Shown here piece after piece: positions 24,274 through 32,636 of a DNA stretch of 64,000 bases; position 1 is the first letter of the stretch; each line of letters opens with the position of its first letter. A model generated the notes under the pieces. That model searched no databases, was not told the origin of the DNA, and saw only the letters and a program-made list of their open reading frames with translations. Source of the stretch: Trinickia soli (GTDB lineage Bacteria > Pseudomonadota > Gammaproteobacteria > Burkholderiales > Burkholderiaceae); assembly GCF_002879855.1 (NCBI RefSeq), contig NZ_PNYB01000005.1:186001-250000 (forward strand), read 5' to 3'. The position numbers and the translations under genes are program-made.

Positions 24274-26274
24274 ATGCCAATGAACGACATTTCCGCCCCG
24301 TCCGCCGTGATGACGGCTTCGAGCCTGCCCGGCGCGGCCGATACGCGCGCCGCGCTCGACGTCTCCATTGCGCGCGCGACGAATGCCATCCTCGCCGACC
24401 AGCGTCCCGACGGGCATTGGGTCTACGAGCTCGAAGCGGACGCGACGATCCCCGCCGAATACATCTTGCTCGTCCACTATCTCGGTGAAACGCCGAACGT
24501 CGAGCTGGAACGGAAGATCGTGCGCTACTTGCGTCGAATTCAGCTGGCCGACGGCGGCTGGCCGCTGTTCACCGACGGCGCGATGGATGTCAGTGCGAGC
24601 GTCAAGGCGTATTTCGCGTTGAAGATGGCGGGAGAACGCGAGGATGCCGACCATATGCAGCGCGCCCGCGCCGCGATTCTCGGTGCAGGCGGGGCGCAAG
24701 CCGTGAATGTGTTCACGCGGATTTTGCTCGCGTTGTTCGGCGTCGTGCCTTGGAGCGCGGTGCCGATGATGCCTGTGGAAATCACGCTGCTGCCGCAGTG
24801 GTTTCCGTTTCATCTTTCGAAAGTGTCGTATTGGGCGCGTACGGTCATCGTTCCGTTGCTTGTGCTCAATGCGCGGCGCCCCGTTGCGAAGAACCCGCGC
24901 GGCGTTCGCATCGACGAACTCTTTCTCGGCGATCCCTCGGCGACGGGCTTGCTGCCGCGCGCCGGACATCAGAGCCGAGGCTGGTTCGCGTTTTTCCGCG
25001 TCGTCGACACGGTGTTGCGCAGCGTCGATGGGCTGTTTCCGAAGAAGACGCGCGAGCGCGCGATTGCGGCCGCGGTGGCATTCGTCGATGAGCGTTTGAA
25101 CGGCGAAGACGGCTTGGGCGCGATTTTCCCGGCGATGGCCAATGCCGTGATGATGTACGACGCGCTCGGCTATGGGCCCGACTACCCGAACCGCGCGATC
25201 GCGCGCGCGTCGATCGAAAAGCTGCTCGCCGTCGGCGACGAAGAAGCGTACTGCCAGCCTTGCTTGTCGCCCGTTTGGGATACGTCGCTCGCTGCCCATG
25301 CGTTGCTCGAAACCGAAGAGGCGCGTGCTCAGGAGGCCGCGCTGCGCGGTCTGCAGTGGCTGCGTCCGCTGCAAGTGCTCGACGTACGCGGCGATTGGAT
25401 TTCTCGCCGTCCAGACGTACGGCCCGGCGGCTGGGCATTCCAGTACGCCAACCCGTATTACCCCGACGTCGACGACACGGCTGTGGTGGCGGCTGCGATG
25501 CACCGCGCGGCGGCGCTGACGCGCTCGAACGTCGACCGCGAAGCGATCGCGCGAGCGCGCGAATGGATCGTCGGTATGCAAAGCAGCGATGGCGGGTGGG
25601 GCGCCTTCGAGCCCGAAAACACGCAGTTCTACCTGAACAACATCCCGTTTTCCGATCACGGCGCTTTGCTCGATCCGCCGACGGCCGACGTCTCGGGGCG
25701 ATGCCTGTCGATGCTGGCTCAACTCGGCGAATTGCCGGGCAACAGCGAACCGGCGCGTCGCGCGTACGACTACCTGCTCGCGGAGCAGGAAAGCGACGGC
25801 AGTTGGTACGGTCGTTGGGGCATGAACTACATCTACGGCACATGGACCGCGCTGTGCGCGTTGAACGCCGCAGGCCTCGCGCATGACGACGCGAGGATCA
25901 AGCGCGCAGTAGCGTGGCTGATCTCGATTCAAAACGAAGACGGCGGTTGGGGCGAGGACGGCACGAGCTATAAGCTCGACTATCGCGGCTATGAACAGGC
26001 GGCGAGCACGGCCTCGCAGACAGCATGGGCGCTGCTCGGTTTGATGGCCGCGGGCGCAGTTCAGGAGCCGGCTGTCGCGCGCGGTATCGAATACCTGATG
26101 AAGACGCAGCGGGACCATGGCCTGTGGGACGAGACGCGCTTCACGGCCACCGGCTTCCCGCGCGTGTTCTACCTGCGTTATCACGGCTATCGCAAATTCT
26201 TTCCGCTGTGGGCGTTGGCGCGTTACCGGAACCTCAAGCGCGACGGCCGCGTGCGCGTAATCGTGGGACTTTGA
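24274..26274 (+). CDS. shc: Squalene-hopene cyclase
   Basis: A 666-residue monotopic membrane cyclase that turns squalene into hopene. The acid motif DVDDTA is intact at residues 398-403, and several QW repeats are seen (LADGGWPLF, MQSSDGGWGAFEPEN, QNEDGGWGEDGTSYK, ADGTWYGRWG-like ESDGSWYGRWGMNYIYGTWT). The C-terminus with TGFPRVFYLRYHGYRKFFPL is typical. Length matches the family. It lies 133 bases after hpnD and its stop overlaps the hpnG start (TGATG), indicating a hopanoid operon. Confidence 0.97.
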   Translation: MPMNDISAPSAVMTASSLPGAADTRAALDVSIARATNAILADQRPDGHWVYELEADATIPAEYILLVHYLGETPNVELERKIVRYLRRIQLADGGWPLFTDGAMDVSASVKAYFALKMAGEREDADHMQRARAAILGAGGAQAVNVFTRILLALFGVVPWSAVPMMPVEITLLPQWFPFHLSKVSYWARTVIVPLLVLNARRPVAKNPRGVRIDELFLGDPSATGLLPRAGHQSRGWFAFFRVVDTVLRSVDGLFPKKTRERAIAAAVAFVDERLNGEDGLGAIFPAMANAVMMYDALGYGPDYPNRAIARASIEKLLAVGDEEAYCQPCLSPVWDTSLAAHALLETEEARAQEAALRGLQWLRPLQVLDVRGDWISRRPDVRPGGWAFQYANPYYPDVDDTAVVAAAMHRAAALTRSNVDREAIARAREWIVGMQSSDGGWGAFEPENTQFYLNNIPFSDHGALLDPPTADVSGRCLSMLAQLGELPGNSEPARRAYDYLLAEQESDGSWYGRWGMNYIYGTWTALCALNAAGLAHDDARIKRAVAWLISIQNEDGGWGEDGTSYKLDYRGYEQAASTASQTAWALLGLMAAGAVQEPAVARGIEYLMKTQRDHGLWDETRFTATGFPRVFYLRYHGYRKFFPLWALARYRNLKRDGRVRVIVGL

Positions 26275-26972
26275 TGGCGATCGCTGCGGGTTTGCCGCTC
26301 GTAGTAGTGACAGGCATGGCGTTCGAAGCGCGCATCGCGCGCGGTCCGGGCGTCGAAGTCGTCTATGCGGCGCGCGCCGACCGGCTCGAACATGCGTTGC
26401 GGCAGGCGTTGGCGCGTGGCGCGTCGGGCGTGATGAGTTTCGGTACCGCAGGCGGCCTTGCCCCGGGTTTGTCGCCGGGCACCCTGATCGTTGCCGACGC
26501 TATCGAAGGACCTTCGGGCCGCGCTTCAACCGATCGCGCCTGGGCCGAGCGCATCGCATCGGCGCTGCGCGCCGCGCTGCCCGCAACGCCGATCGAGCGC
26601 GGCGTGCTCGCGGCGGTCGCAGCGCCTGTTATCACGCGAGAGCAGAAAGAAGCACTGCATCGAACGACGGGCGCGCTGGCTGTCGATATGGAATCGCACA
26701 TTGCTGCAGCCCACGCCGGCGCGCTAGGGCTGCCGTTCGCCGTTTGCCGGGCGATCGTCGACCCGGCATGGCGCACTTTGCCGCCGGCCGCGACGGCCGG
26801 GCTGCGTGACGATGGCACGACCGCACTCGCGCCGATCTTGCGTGAACTTGCCGGTGCGCCTGCGCAATTGCCGGAATTGATCCGTCTGGCCTTCGATGCG
26901 CGCGCCGCGCGATCGTCGCTCGTGGCCGGCCGTGCGGCATTGCTTCGTGCAGGCGCATTGAGGGCGGTTTGA
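26274..26972 (+). CDS. hpnG: HpnG-type phosphorylase / adenosylhopane nucleosidase
   Basis: A 232-residue protein of the nucleoside phosphorylase superfamily, starting at the ATG at 26274 that overlaps the shc stop. Motifs are LPLVVVTGMAFEARIARGPG, SFGTAGGLAPGLSPGTLIVAD and ALAVDMESHIAAAHA, the conserved acidic pair of the nucleoside-binding site. In hopanoid biosynthesis HpnG removes adenine from adenosylhopane made by HpnH. The hpnH gene is 12 kb away on the other strand in this window. Confidence 0.92.
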   Translation: MAIAAGLPLVVVTGMAFEARIARGPGVEVVYAARADRLEHALRQALARGASGVMSFGTAGGLAPGLSPGTLIVADAIEGPSGRASTDRAWAERIASALRAALPATPIERGVLAAVAAPVITREQKEALHRTTGALAVDMESHIAAAHAGALGLPFAVCRAIVDPAWRTLPPAATAGLRDDGTTALAPILRELAGAPAQLPELIRLAFDARAARSSLVAGRAALLRAGALRAV

Positions 26973-27099
26973 CTGGCCCGCGCTACTTGCGCCACTACCG
27001 GGTTTCAGCTGATCTGCATTCGGACAGCCATCTCTTGATGGCGGCCTGAAAACGCTGGCAGCAACGTACCGGGCGCATCAGGACGCAATGAGCTTCAGC

Positions 27100-27363
27100 C
27101 TAACTCCCGCCGAAGCCCTTGGCCGTGGATTGAAGCACAGCGCCGCAGCTCGTTTTGTGACCGTCGAATGCAACGGCGCGGCCATCGACGACGAATTCGG
27201 AATCGCCTTCGACGATCGTGCAGTTTTGATGTCCGTCCATCGGACACGTGCAAGTGTCGCCGACGCATGCGACGGGGATGCCGTCCACCTCGAAATCGGA
27301 CGCGCCTGTTATCACTTTGCCGCCGTGGCTGGTCGGATCACCGACGCGAATGACGTTTTTCAT
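27100..27363 (-). CDS. PAAR domain spike-tip protein
   Basis: An 87-residue protein that is nearly all PAAR domain. MKNVIRVGDPTSHGGKVITG begins with the PAAR-type metal site, and CPMDGHQNCTIVEGDSEFVVDG and VAFDGHKTSCGA complete the zinc-binding repeats. PAAR proteins sharpen the VgrG tip of the T6SS and carry effectors. It lies about 200 bases downstream of vgrG1 on the same strand. It has no effector extension, so any cargo must be a separate protein. Confidence 0.95.
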   Translation of the reverse strand: MKNVIRVGDPTSHGGKVITGASDFEVDGIPVACVGDTCTCPMDGHQNCTIVEGDSEFVVDGRAVAFDGHKTSCGAVLQSTAKGFGGS

Positions 27364-27566
27364 GACGAAGGCTCCCGGAATTGTTGTGAGCGAGATTATA
27401 CGAAGGTTGGATGTCGCAAATTGCGACTATCGATGACAGTTCGATCATTTGCGCGGGTTCGACGAGCTGGCGAATCGGATCGACGCCGGTAGGTTCCGCG
27501 CTTCTCATTCCCACGTGCACGAAGGCTGCGGCTCAGTTCCGAAACGATCGACGTAGGTGATCTTGA

Positions 27567-30500
27567 TCAACCCAACTTCGGCATCGAGAGCCCACCGAGC
27601 CCCCCAAGCCCGCCTTGAAGCAGATGGCCGATCGCCGGAACGGCGGCGCCAACCTGACCCGCATGCGACAGCACGCTTTGGGCTCCGGTGGGCAGCACTT
27701 TGGCCATCGCTTGCTCCGCGAAGCTCGACCCCTGGCTCATGGCCGTTCCCACCAACGACGACGCGCCACCGAACGCAGGCGAGGCCGAGCCCGCCCCGGA
27801 AGCGGCGGCGGCCGCGCCATTTGCAGACGGCATCAAGCCGCCGAGCGAATCCGCAATGCCGGCTGCGGCATCGCTATCAGCGCTGGCAGCCGCATCGCCA
27901 CTATTGGCCTGCTCCGCAGCCGGCCATTTCGGCGTCTTGAACTTGCTCGCCGTCTGATCCTGCTTGCGCGGATCGTCGCCGAATCTGACCTGCACGACAC
28001 CGGAGGGCAGCCCGCTGACGATCGTGTGCCCGGCCGCATCGAGCGCGCCCTTGTTCAACAACGCGCCGCTCGCGTCTAATACGGAGAACGCGCCGCCTTT
28101 CACAGCCGCTTCGTTCGCATACTTGTGCACCAGCTCCAATTGCCCCGGCGCATCGGGCCGGGAAGAGGGCAGGGGATAGCCCATGCTGGCCGGGCCGTTG
28201 AAAAGCCGCTGTGCGCCTTTGACATCGACCGTGCCGGGCCCATGAATCTCGATGTTGCCACCCGCGATCTTGATGTAGGCGCCGCCGCTGGTCAGCAGGA
28301 TGCCCTGATCGGCGGCGATCTCGATCGAATCGGTCGACGACACGATCTTCACGCCCTTTTGCGCGCTCAGTTCGATGTTGTCCGATTGCGACTGAACTTC
28401 GATCTTGCCTTTCGCCGCGAACAACTTCATGCCGGCATTCTGCACAAACAAGCTCAGCTTCTCGCCGACGCTCGCAAGCAACGATTTCCCGGCCGCGATA
28501 TGAAGGCTTTGGCCGCTCGCGAAATTCACGTGGTCCGTGGCCGCAACATGCACCGACTGTTGCGTGGACAAGCCGATGCCCGCCGGACTGCCGAACAGCA
28601 TGACAGGCTGATCGAAGCCGTTCGCGCTGCCGGTTCCGCCGCCAGCCGTGCGACCGTCGCCCGATGCCGAGCCCGCCACGGCCCTTTGCGTCGCATCGGT
28701 GTAGGCGCGCATCGCGTCGTAGCCGTCTTTGAGGCTTTCCGCCTGGTGCTGCTCGCTGGCTTGCGACAGCGATTCGACGATGCTTTCCGCGTTGATCAAC
28801 TGACGCTGCGAATCGCTGACGTCGAGCGGCTGGCTGCCCGACGCCTTTCCATACGTCGAAACGTATAGCCCCTGCCCGGCCCGAATGGCGCCGTATGCAT
28901 TCGATTTCAAATCGAAACCGCTGCCGAGATACGCGCCGCGCGTATTGTTCGTGTGATCGACGAGATAGCCGAGATGCAAATGCGAATCGGCGCTCGTCGA
29001 ATAAAGATGGATGCGGTTTTGCCCGGTCGCGTCGTCCATCACGAGTTGATTGAACCCGCTGCCCCCATACTCCTTCGATCGATAGCCCGACAGCAAACCG
29101 TTCGTATGCCAGACCGGCGGCGTCGCGCCCCCGTGCATGCGGCTCAGAATCACGGGGCGGTCGCAATCGCCCTGCATGAATCCGACAATCACCTCGTCGC
29201 CTTTTCTGAGCGGATAGTGGCCGCCGCGATCGCTTCCCGCGTCGGGGAAGGCGGCACGCACCCACACCGATGCGCCTTCGTCGCCTTCGTTGCGGCGATT
29301 CCAGGGAAACCAGACTTTCACGCGATTGAGCGCGTCGGTATAGATCTCCTCGTCGTTCGGCCCTGCGATGATGCCCGTCTGCAATTGCATGACGGGCTTC
29401 AGATGTTCGAGCGGGCTGCGAAAGGGGGTACGGCGCCGCTGCGCCTCGATCTCGACCTGGAAGAAGCCTTCGCTGCCGTCGGGATGCTTCACCGTTGCGC
29501 CGCCAATGCCGGCCGTCGCCGCATGATTGACTTCGGACTGCAGACTTTCCGGGAAGTCCGCGACACCGTCCATGCCGGGCAGGTTGTTGCGGATCGTCCA
29601 GGTCGTACCGATGATGGCGAACTCGCGGTCTTGCTCGGCCTCGCGATCGTGAACGGGGTGGCCCGTCAAAGTGAACCAATAGCCGGGGCTCGCGGTGCGC
29701 AAGCTGCCAATGCCGTGATAACGCTTCGCTTGCGACTGCCAGGCTTCAGTGCGCACGCTCGCCTGATGATCGCCGTGGTCGCGTACGCCCCACGTATAGG
29801 CGCCCGTGTAGTCGTACACCTCGCCTTGCGCGGGAATGGCTTCGCGTTTGTCGATCGCGCTCGTCACTGCCTTCGGCAAATCGGGCCGCTTGTAATCGAA
29901 GGTGCGCGTCGTCAGCGTCGCACTTTGAATCTGTTGCTGCTCTTTCCATTGCGTCAGGCCATCGACTTCCTCGCGCAAGCCCGTGCGACGAAACCCGACA
30001 GTCTTCGCTTCGAGTTGGGGCATCAAATACGCGTCGTCCGTTAATACGAGCGTGTGCGACTTACCATCTTGCGCCTGTTCGAAACGGCCGAATACACCCG
30101 CTTCTTCAAGGCTGCGATGCACGAAGTTCCAGTCGAATTCCCACTGCACACGATTCGAATACTGCGGCATCGGCTGGCGCAGATCGAATCGATAGGCGCC
30201 TTGCGCTTGCGGATGTTGGTCGAACACGTCGGAGATGATTTGCTCGCCCGTTTGCTCTTGCCAATCGCGCATATCACGGCGAAGGCGAAGAAAATACATC
30301 CACGAGGAAAACCGCAATTGGTAGTAAGTAAGCGGTCCATCGGCTCCCAGGCGACTGAACGCGTGAACATAGCCGTGATAGGGCAAATAGCCGCCGTCCG
30401 CTTTTTGCAGCCATAGCGTGACAGCCTGGCCGATCAGTGCATCGAGCTTGATCTCGTTGCCGTGGATCGAGGCCGCATCGACGATAAATTCGTAATCGCG

Positions 30501-30632
30501 CCCAAGCCTGGCATTGCCTTTTACTTGCAGCGGCGCCAGCCAATCGGCACCTAACGGTGTGTCGAGCTTGATAAGGCGATTGCGCCCGGCCGCCCCGTCA
30601 TAGAGCGCATTGAGAAGCGTATTCGACGTCAT
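27567..30632 (-). CDS. vgrG: VgrG (TssI) T6SS spike protein with a C-terminal extension
   Basis: A 1021-residue spike protein with the gp27-like hub (RLIKLDTPLGADWLAPLQ start, EQTGEQIISDVF, GVFGRFEQAQDGKSHTLVL), the gp5-like OB fold (VKVWFPWNRRNEGDEGASVW, GGHYPLRKGDEVIVGFMQGD) and the DUF2345 needle. After about residue 855 an extra region starts with QLELVHKYANEAAVKGGAF and SGVVQVRFGDDPRKQ, which resembles a transthyretin-like adaptor domain that recruits cargo. A low-complexity Ala/Ser/Gly tail of about 100 residues follows. It precedes the PAAR gene. VgrG2 at 49.2 kb is closely similar but lacks the tail. Confidence 0.96.
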   Translation of the reverse strand: MTSNTLLNALYDGAAGRNRLIKLDTPLGADWLAPLQVKGNARLGRDYEFIVDAASIHGNEIKLDALIGQAVTLWLQKADGGYLPYHGYVHAFSRLGADGPLTYYQLRFSSWMYFLRLRRDMRDWQEQTGEQIISDVFDQHPQAQGAYRFDLRQPMPQYSNRVQWEFDWNFVHRSLEEAGVFGRFEQAQDGKSHTLVLTDDAYLMPQLEAKTVGFRRTGLREEVDGLTQWKEQQQIQSATLTTRTFDYKRPDLPKAVTSAIDKREAIPAQGEVYDYTGAYTWGVRDHGDHQASVRTEAWQSQAKRYHGIGSLRTASPGYWFTLTGHPVHDREAEQDREFAIIGTTWTIRNNLPGMDGVADFPESLQSEVNHAATAGIGGATVKHPDGSEGFFQVEIEAQRRRTPFRSPLEHLKPVMQLQTGIIAGPNDEEIYTDALNRVKVWFPWNRRNEGDEGASVWVRAAFPDAGSDRGGHYPLRKGDEVIVGFMQGDCDRPVILSRMHGGATPPVWHTNGLLSGYRSKEYGGSGFNQLVMDDATGQNRIHLYSTSADSHLHLGYLVDHTNNTRGAYLGSGFDLKSNAYGAIRAGQGLYVSTYGKASGSQPLDVSDSQRQLINAESIVESLSQASEQHQAESLKDGYDAMRAYTDATQRAVAGSASGDGRTAGGGTGSANGFDQPVMLFGSPAGIGLSTQQSVHVAATDHVNFASGQSLHIAAGKSLLASVGEKLSLFVQNAGMKLFAAKGKIEVQSQSDNIELSAQKGVKIVSSTDSIEIAADQGILLTSGGAYIKIAGGNIEIHGPGTVDVKGAQRLFNGPASMGYPLPSSRPDAPGQLELVHKYANEAAVKGGAFSVLDASGALLNKGALDAAGHTIVSGLPSGVVQVRFGDDPRKQDQTASKFKTPKWPAAEQANSGDAAASADSDAAAGIADSLGGLMPSANGAAAAASGAGSASPAFGGASSLVGTAMSQGSSFAEQAMAKVLPTGAQSVLSHAGQVGAAVPAIGHLLQGGLGGLGGLSMPKLG

Positions 30633-30972
30633 TCCGCCATTCCTTTAGAGCATCGGGTGTGCGCTATCGGCAGCGCAAGCGAGGCGGTGATTTTAATTGA
30701 CCTCCATGACAAAATCGATAGTCGATTCTTTCAACGTAAGCGCTGCGCTCGAAACAAGCGTTTTATCTGAGGCGTTAGTGAGTGAAACAGTGAAATCTCA
30801 GAAAAATCTGCTGAATCGTGGCGTGATCTGTGCTGATTAAGTAATTTTTGCGGAGCGTGAGTCTATTGCCGGCCGATGCCCGTCGACGAATATCGTCGCG
30901 TCGGTTAGCGCGATATCGATGGACGTGATCCTGGATTGCGCGCAGGTTGTCTGCGCGGGCTTTCCTCTATCG
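30633..30972. other. Upstream region of vgrG1, no gene seen
   Basis: 340 bases between vgrG1 and the TauE-type gene. The part near vgrG1 is AT-richer and probably holds its promoter. Nothing else was recognised. Confidence 0.5.
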
Positions 30973-31767
30973 CTACGCCCCCATTGCTTTACGAATCATC
31001 TGCACCGCGGTGCCGAGCACAAACAGCAAGACGATGATACGAAACGCGTGCGGCGGCAGCTTGTCCCGTAGTGGCCGCGCGATGACCATGCCCGCGATCA
31101 CGGGGATGCTCGCGGCGGCCGAGATGAGCAGGTCGGTGCTCGATGCATGAGCGCCGCTCTTGAACGCGAGCAACAGCGTCACGATCGAAACGACGAGAAT
31201 GATGGCCATTTGCTTCGTGAAGACTTTCCCGCGCGCACCCGACGAGATCAGATAAATCGCGAGCAGCGGCCCCGGAATCGACGCAATGCTTTCCATGAGG
31301 GCGGCGCCGAAGCCGAGCACGAAGCCGACCGGTCGGACCCACACCGGCGCGAGCGAAAACTTCGGCGATGCAAGCAGCAACAGCGCGGCAAACGCGAGGA
31401 GGCCGCCTGCAACGGCCTGCGCGTGATGCGGTTCGAGCGATATCAGAATCGACACGCCAACGATATTGCCGAGCACCGTCCCTACCAGCGGCGCGATAAT
31501 GCGCCGCGCCGTGGCGAGCGTCTCGCCTCCTTCCAAAGCCTGCGGGATATTGCCGAGAATGACGGGCATCGACAGCAGCAGCACCGCCTGCTTCACGGGC
31601 ATCATTTGACTCAGAATCGGCATCGCGACGAGCGGCACGCCGATACTGACGATGCCTTTCACCATACCGCCCACGAGAAGCGCCGCGACAATGCCGGCGA
31701 GTGCATAAGGATCGAGCGCATGCAACGTGGAGCCCAACATACCCTGGAAGAAAGCCGTGTGAAACAT
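30973..31767 (-). CDS. TauE/SafE family exporter
   Basis: A 264-residue multi-spanning membrane protein with about eight hydrophobic segments. AGIVAALLVGGMVKGIVSIGVPLVAMPILSQMMP is the conserved N-terminal repeat (given here in two parts by the family), followed by PVKQAVLLLSMPVILGN and AFVLGFGAALMES-like segments. TauE/SafE proteins export sulfite or organosulfur compounds, but many members have unknown cargo. It is downstream of mlaA on the same strand with a 20-base gap, so it may be part of the hpnN-mlaA transcript. Confidence 0.85.
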   Translation of the reverse strand: MFHTAFFQGMLGSTLHALDPYALAGIVAALLVGGMVKGIVSIGVPLVAMPILSQMMPVKQAVLLLSMPVILGNIPQALEGGETLATARRIIAPLVGTVLGNIVGVSILISLEPHHAQAVAGGLLAFAALLLLASPKFSLAPVWVRPVGFVLGFGAALMESIASIPGPLLAIYLISSGARGKVFTKQMAIILVVSIVTLLLAFKSGAHASSTDLLISAAASIPVIAGMVIARPLRDKLPPHAFRIIVLLFVLGTAVQMIRKAMGA

Positions 31768-31787
31768 GGTCGAGGTCTATCCGCTTT

Positions 31788-32636
31788 CTATTGTTTATTG
31801 CCTTCGCCGTTCGAAGGCGGTGCGCCCGCGGGCGCATTGATCGGAGGGACCGCCGAAGCCGCGGCGGCAGGTGCTGCCGCGCTTGCCCCGTTCGGCGCGG
31901 CCGGCGTTGCGCTGCTTTCGTCGTCGTCGCCGTAATTCGGCAGCGCAGGCGGCTTGCCCGAATCGGCGCCGAGCGCGGCGCGGCGCTGCTGCGTGTACGC
32001 ATCGCGCACGAACGAATATTTATCGAGCGCCGCTTGTTCGAGAATGTTCGTCGCGCCTAGCATGTCGGATCGAGCGCTGACGAACTGCAACGCGTAGAGC
32101 GGCCTGCGCGAATCTGCCGGCGCGTAGATCAGCGGACTGAAGCGCGTGTCGACGGCAAGCCCCACGCCGTCGCGGAACGAACTAGGCCCAAAAATCGGCA
32201 GCACCAGATAAGGACCAGACGGGATGCCCCAATGCCCGAGCGTCAGGCCGAAGTCCTGATGATGCTTCGGCAGGCGGGCCGGTGTGGCGAAATCGATGAG
32301 GCCCCCGATGCCGAACGTCGTGTTCATCGCAAAGCGGATCAAATCCTCCGTGGCATCGGTGATCTTCAGTTGCAGCAACTCGTTCGCGATATTGTTCAGG
32401 TCGCCCAGGTTCGAGAAGAAGTTGCTGATCGCGGTGCGCAACGGATGCGGCGTGACCGCTTGATATCCCTTGGCGATAGGGACGGCAACCGTGCGATCGA
32501 TCGTGTCGTTGACCTTGAAGATCGCGCGGTTCATCGGCTCCAACGGGTCGCCGGCCGTCCGCTTGTCCGGGCTCGCGCACCCGACCAAAAGCGCCGCGGC
32601 GATCAACGTCGCGGCCGAGGTTCGTAGGTTATCCAT
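31788..32636 (-). CDS. mlaA: MlaA (VacJ) family lipoprotein
   Basis: A 282-residue outer-membrane lipoprotein. The signal peptide ends with lipobox LLVGCAS. Family motifs are [54 protein letters not shown] and [19 protein letters not shown]. MlaA removes phospholipids from the outer leaflet of the outer membrane. The C-terminus is a Pro/Ala-rich tail with unclear role. It overlaps the end of hpnN by 8 nt; co-transcription suggests that hopanoid transport and phospholipid transport are linked here. Confidence 0.96.
   Translation of the reverse strand: MDNLRTSAATLIAAALLVGCASPDKRTAGDPLEPMNRAIFKVNDTIDRTVAVPIAKGYQAVTPHPLRTAISNFFSNLGDLNNIANELLQLKITDATEDLIRFAMNTTFGIGGLIDFATPARLPKHHQDFGLTLGHWGIPSGPYLVLPIFGPSSFRDGVGLAVDTRFSPLIYAPADSRRPLYALQFVSARSDMLGATNILEQAALDKYSFVRDAYTQQRRAALGADSGKPPALPNYGDDDESSATPAAPNGASAAAPAAAASAVPPINAPAGAPPSNGEGNKQ

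Noticed and set aside
24268-26184. Minus-strand open frame of about 638 codons opposite shc
   Set aside because: Shadow of the shc coding strand; composition is Arg-rich and no domain is visible.
27000-27090. Terminator between hpnG and the PAAR gene
   Set aside because: The candidate arms GTTTCAG and CTGAAAAC are short and about 40 bases apart, so the hairpin would be weak.
27901-29679. Second minus-strand open frame of about 592 codons within vgrG1
   Set aside because: It is the neighbouring frame of the same strand and is Arg/Ser-rich; the VgrG domains are all in the other frame.
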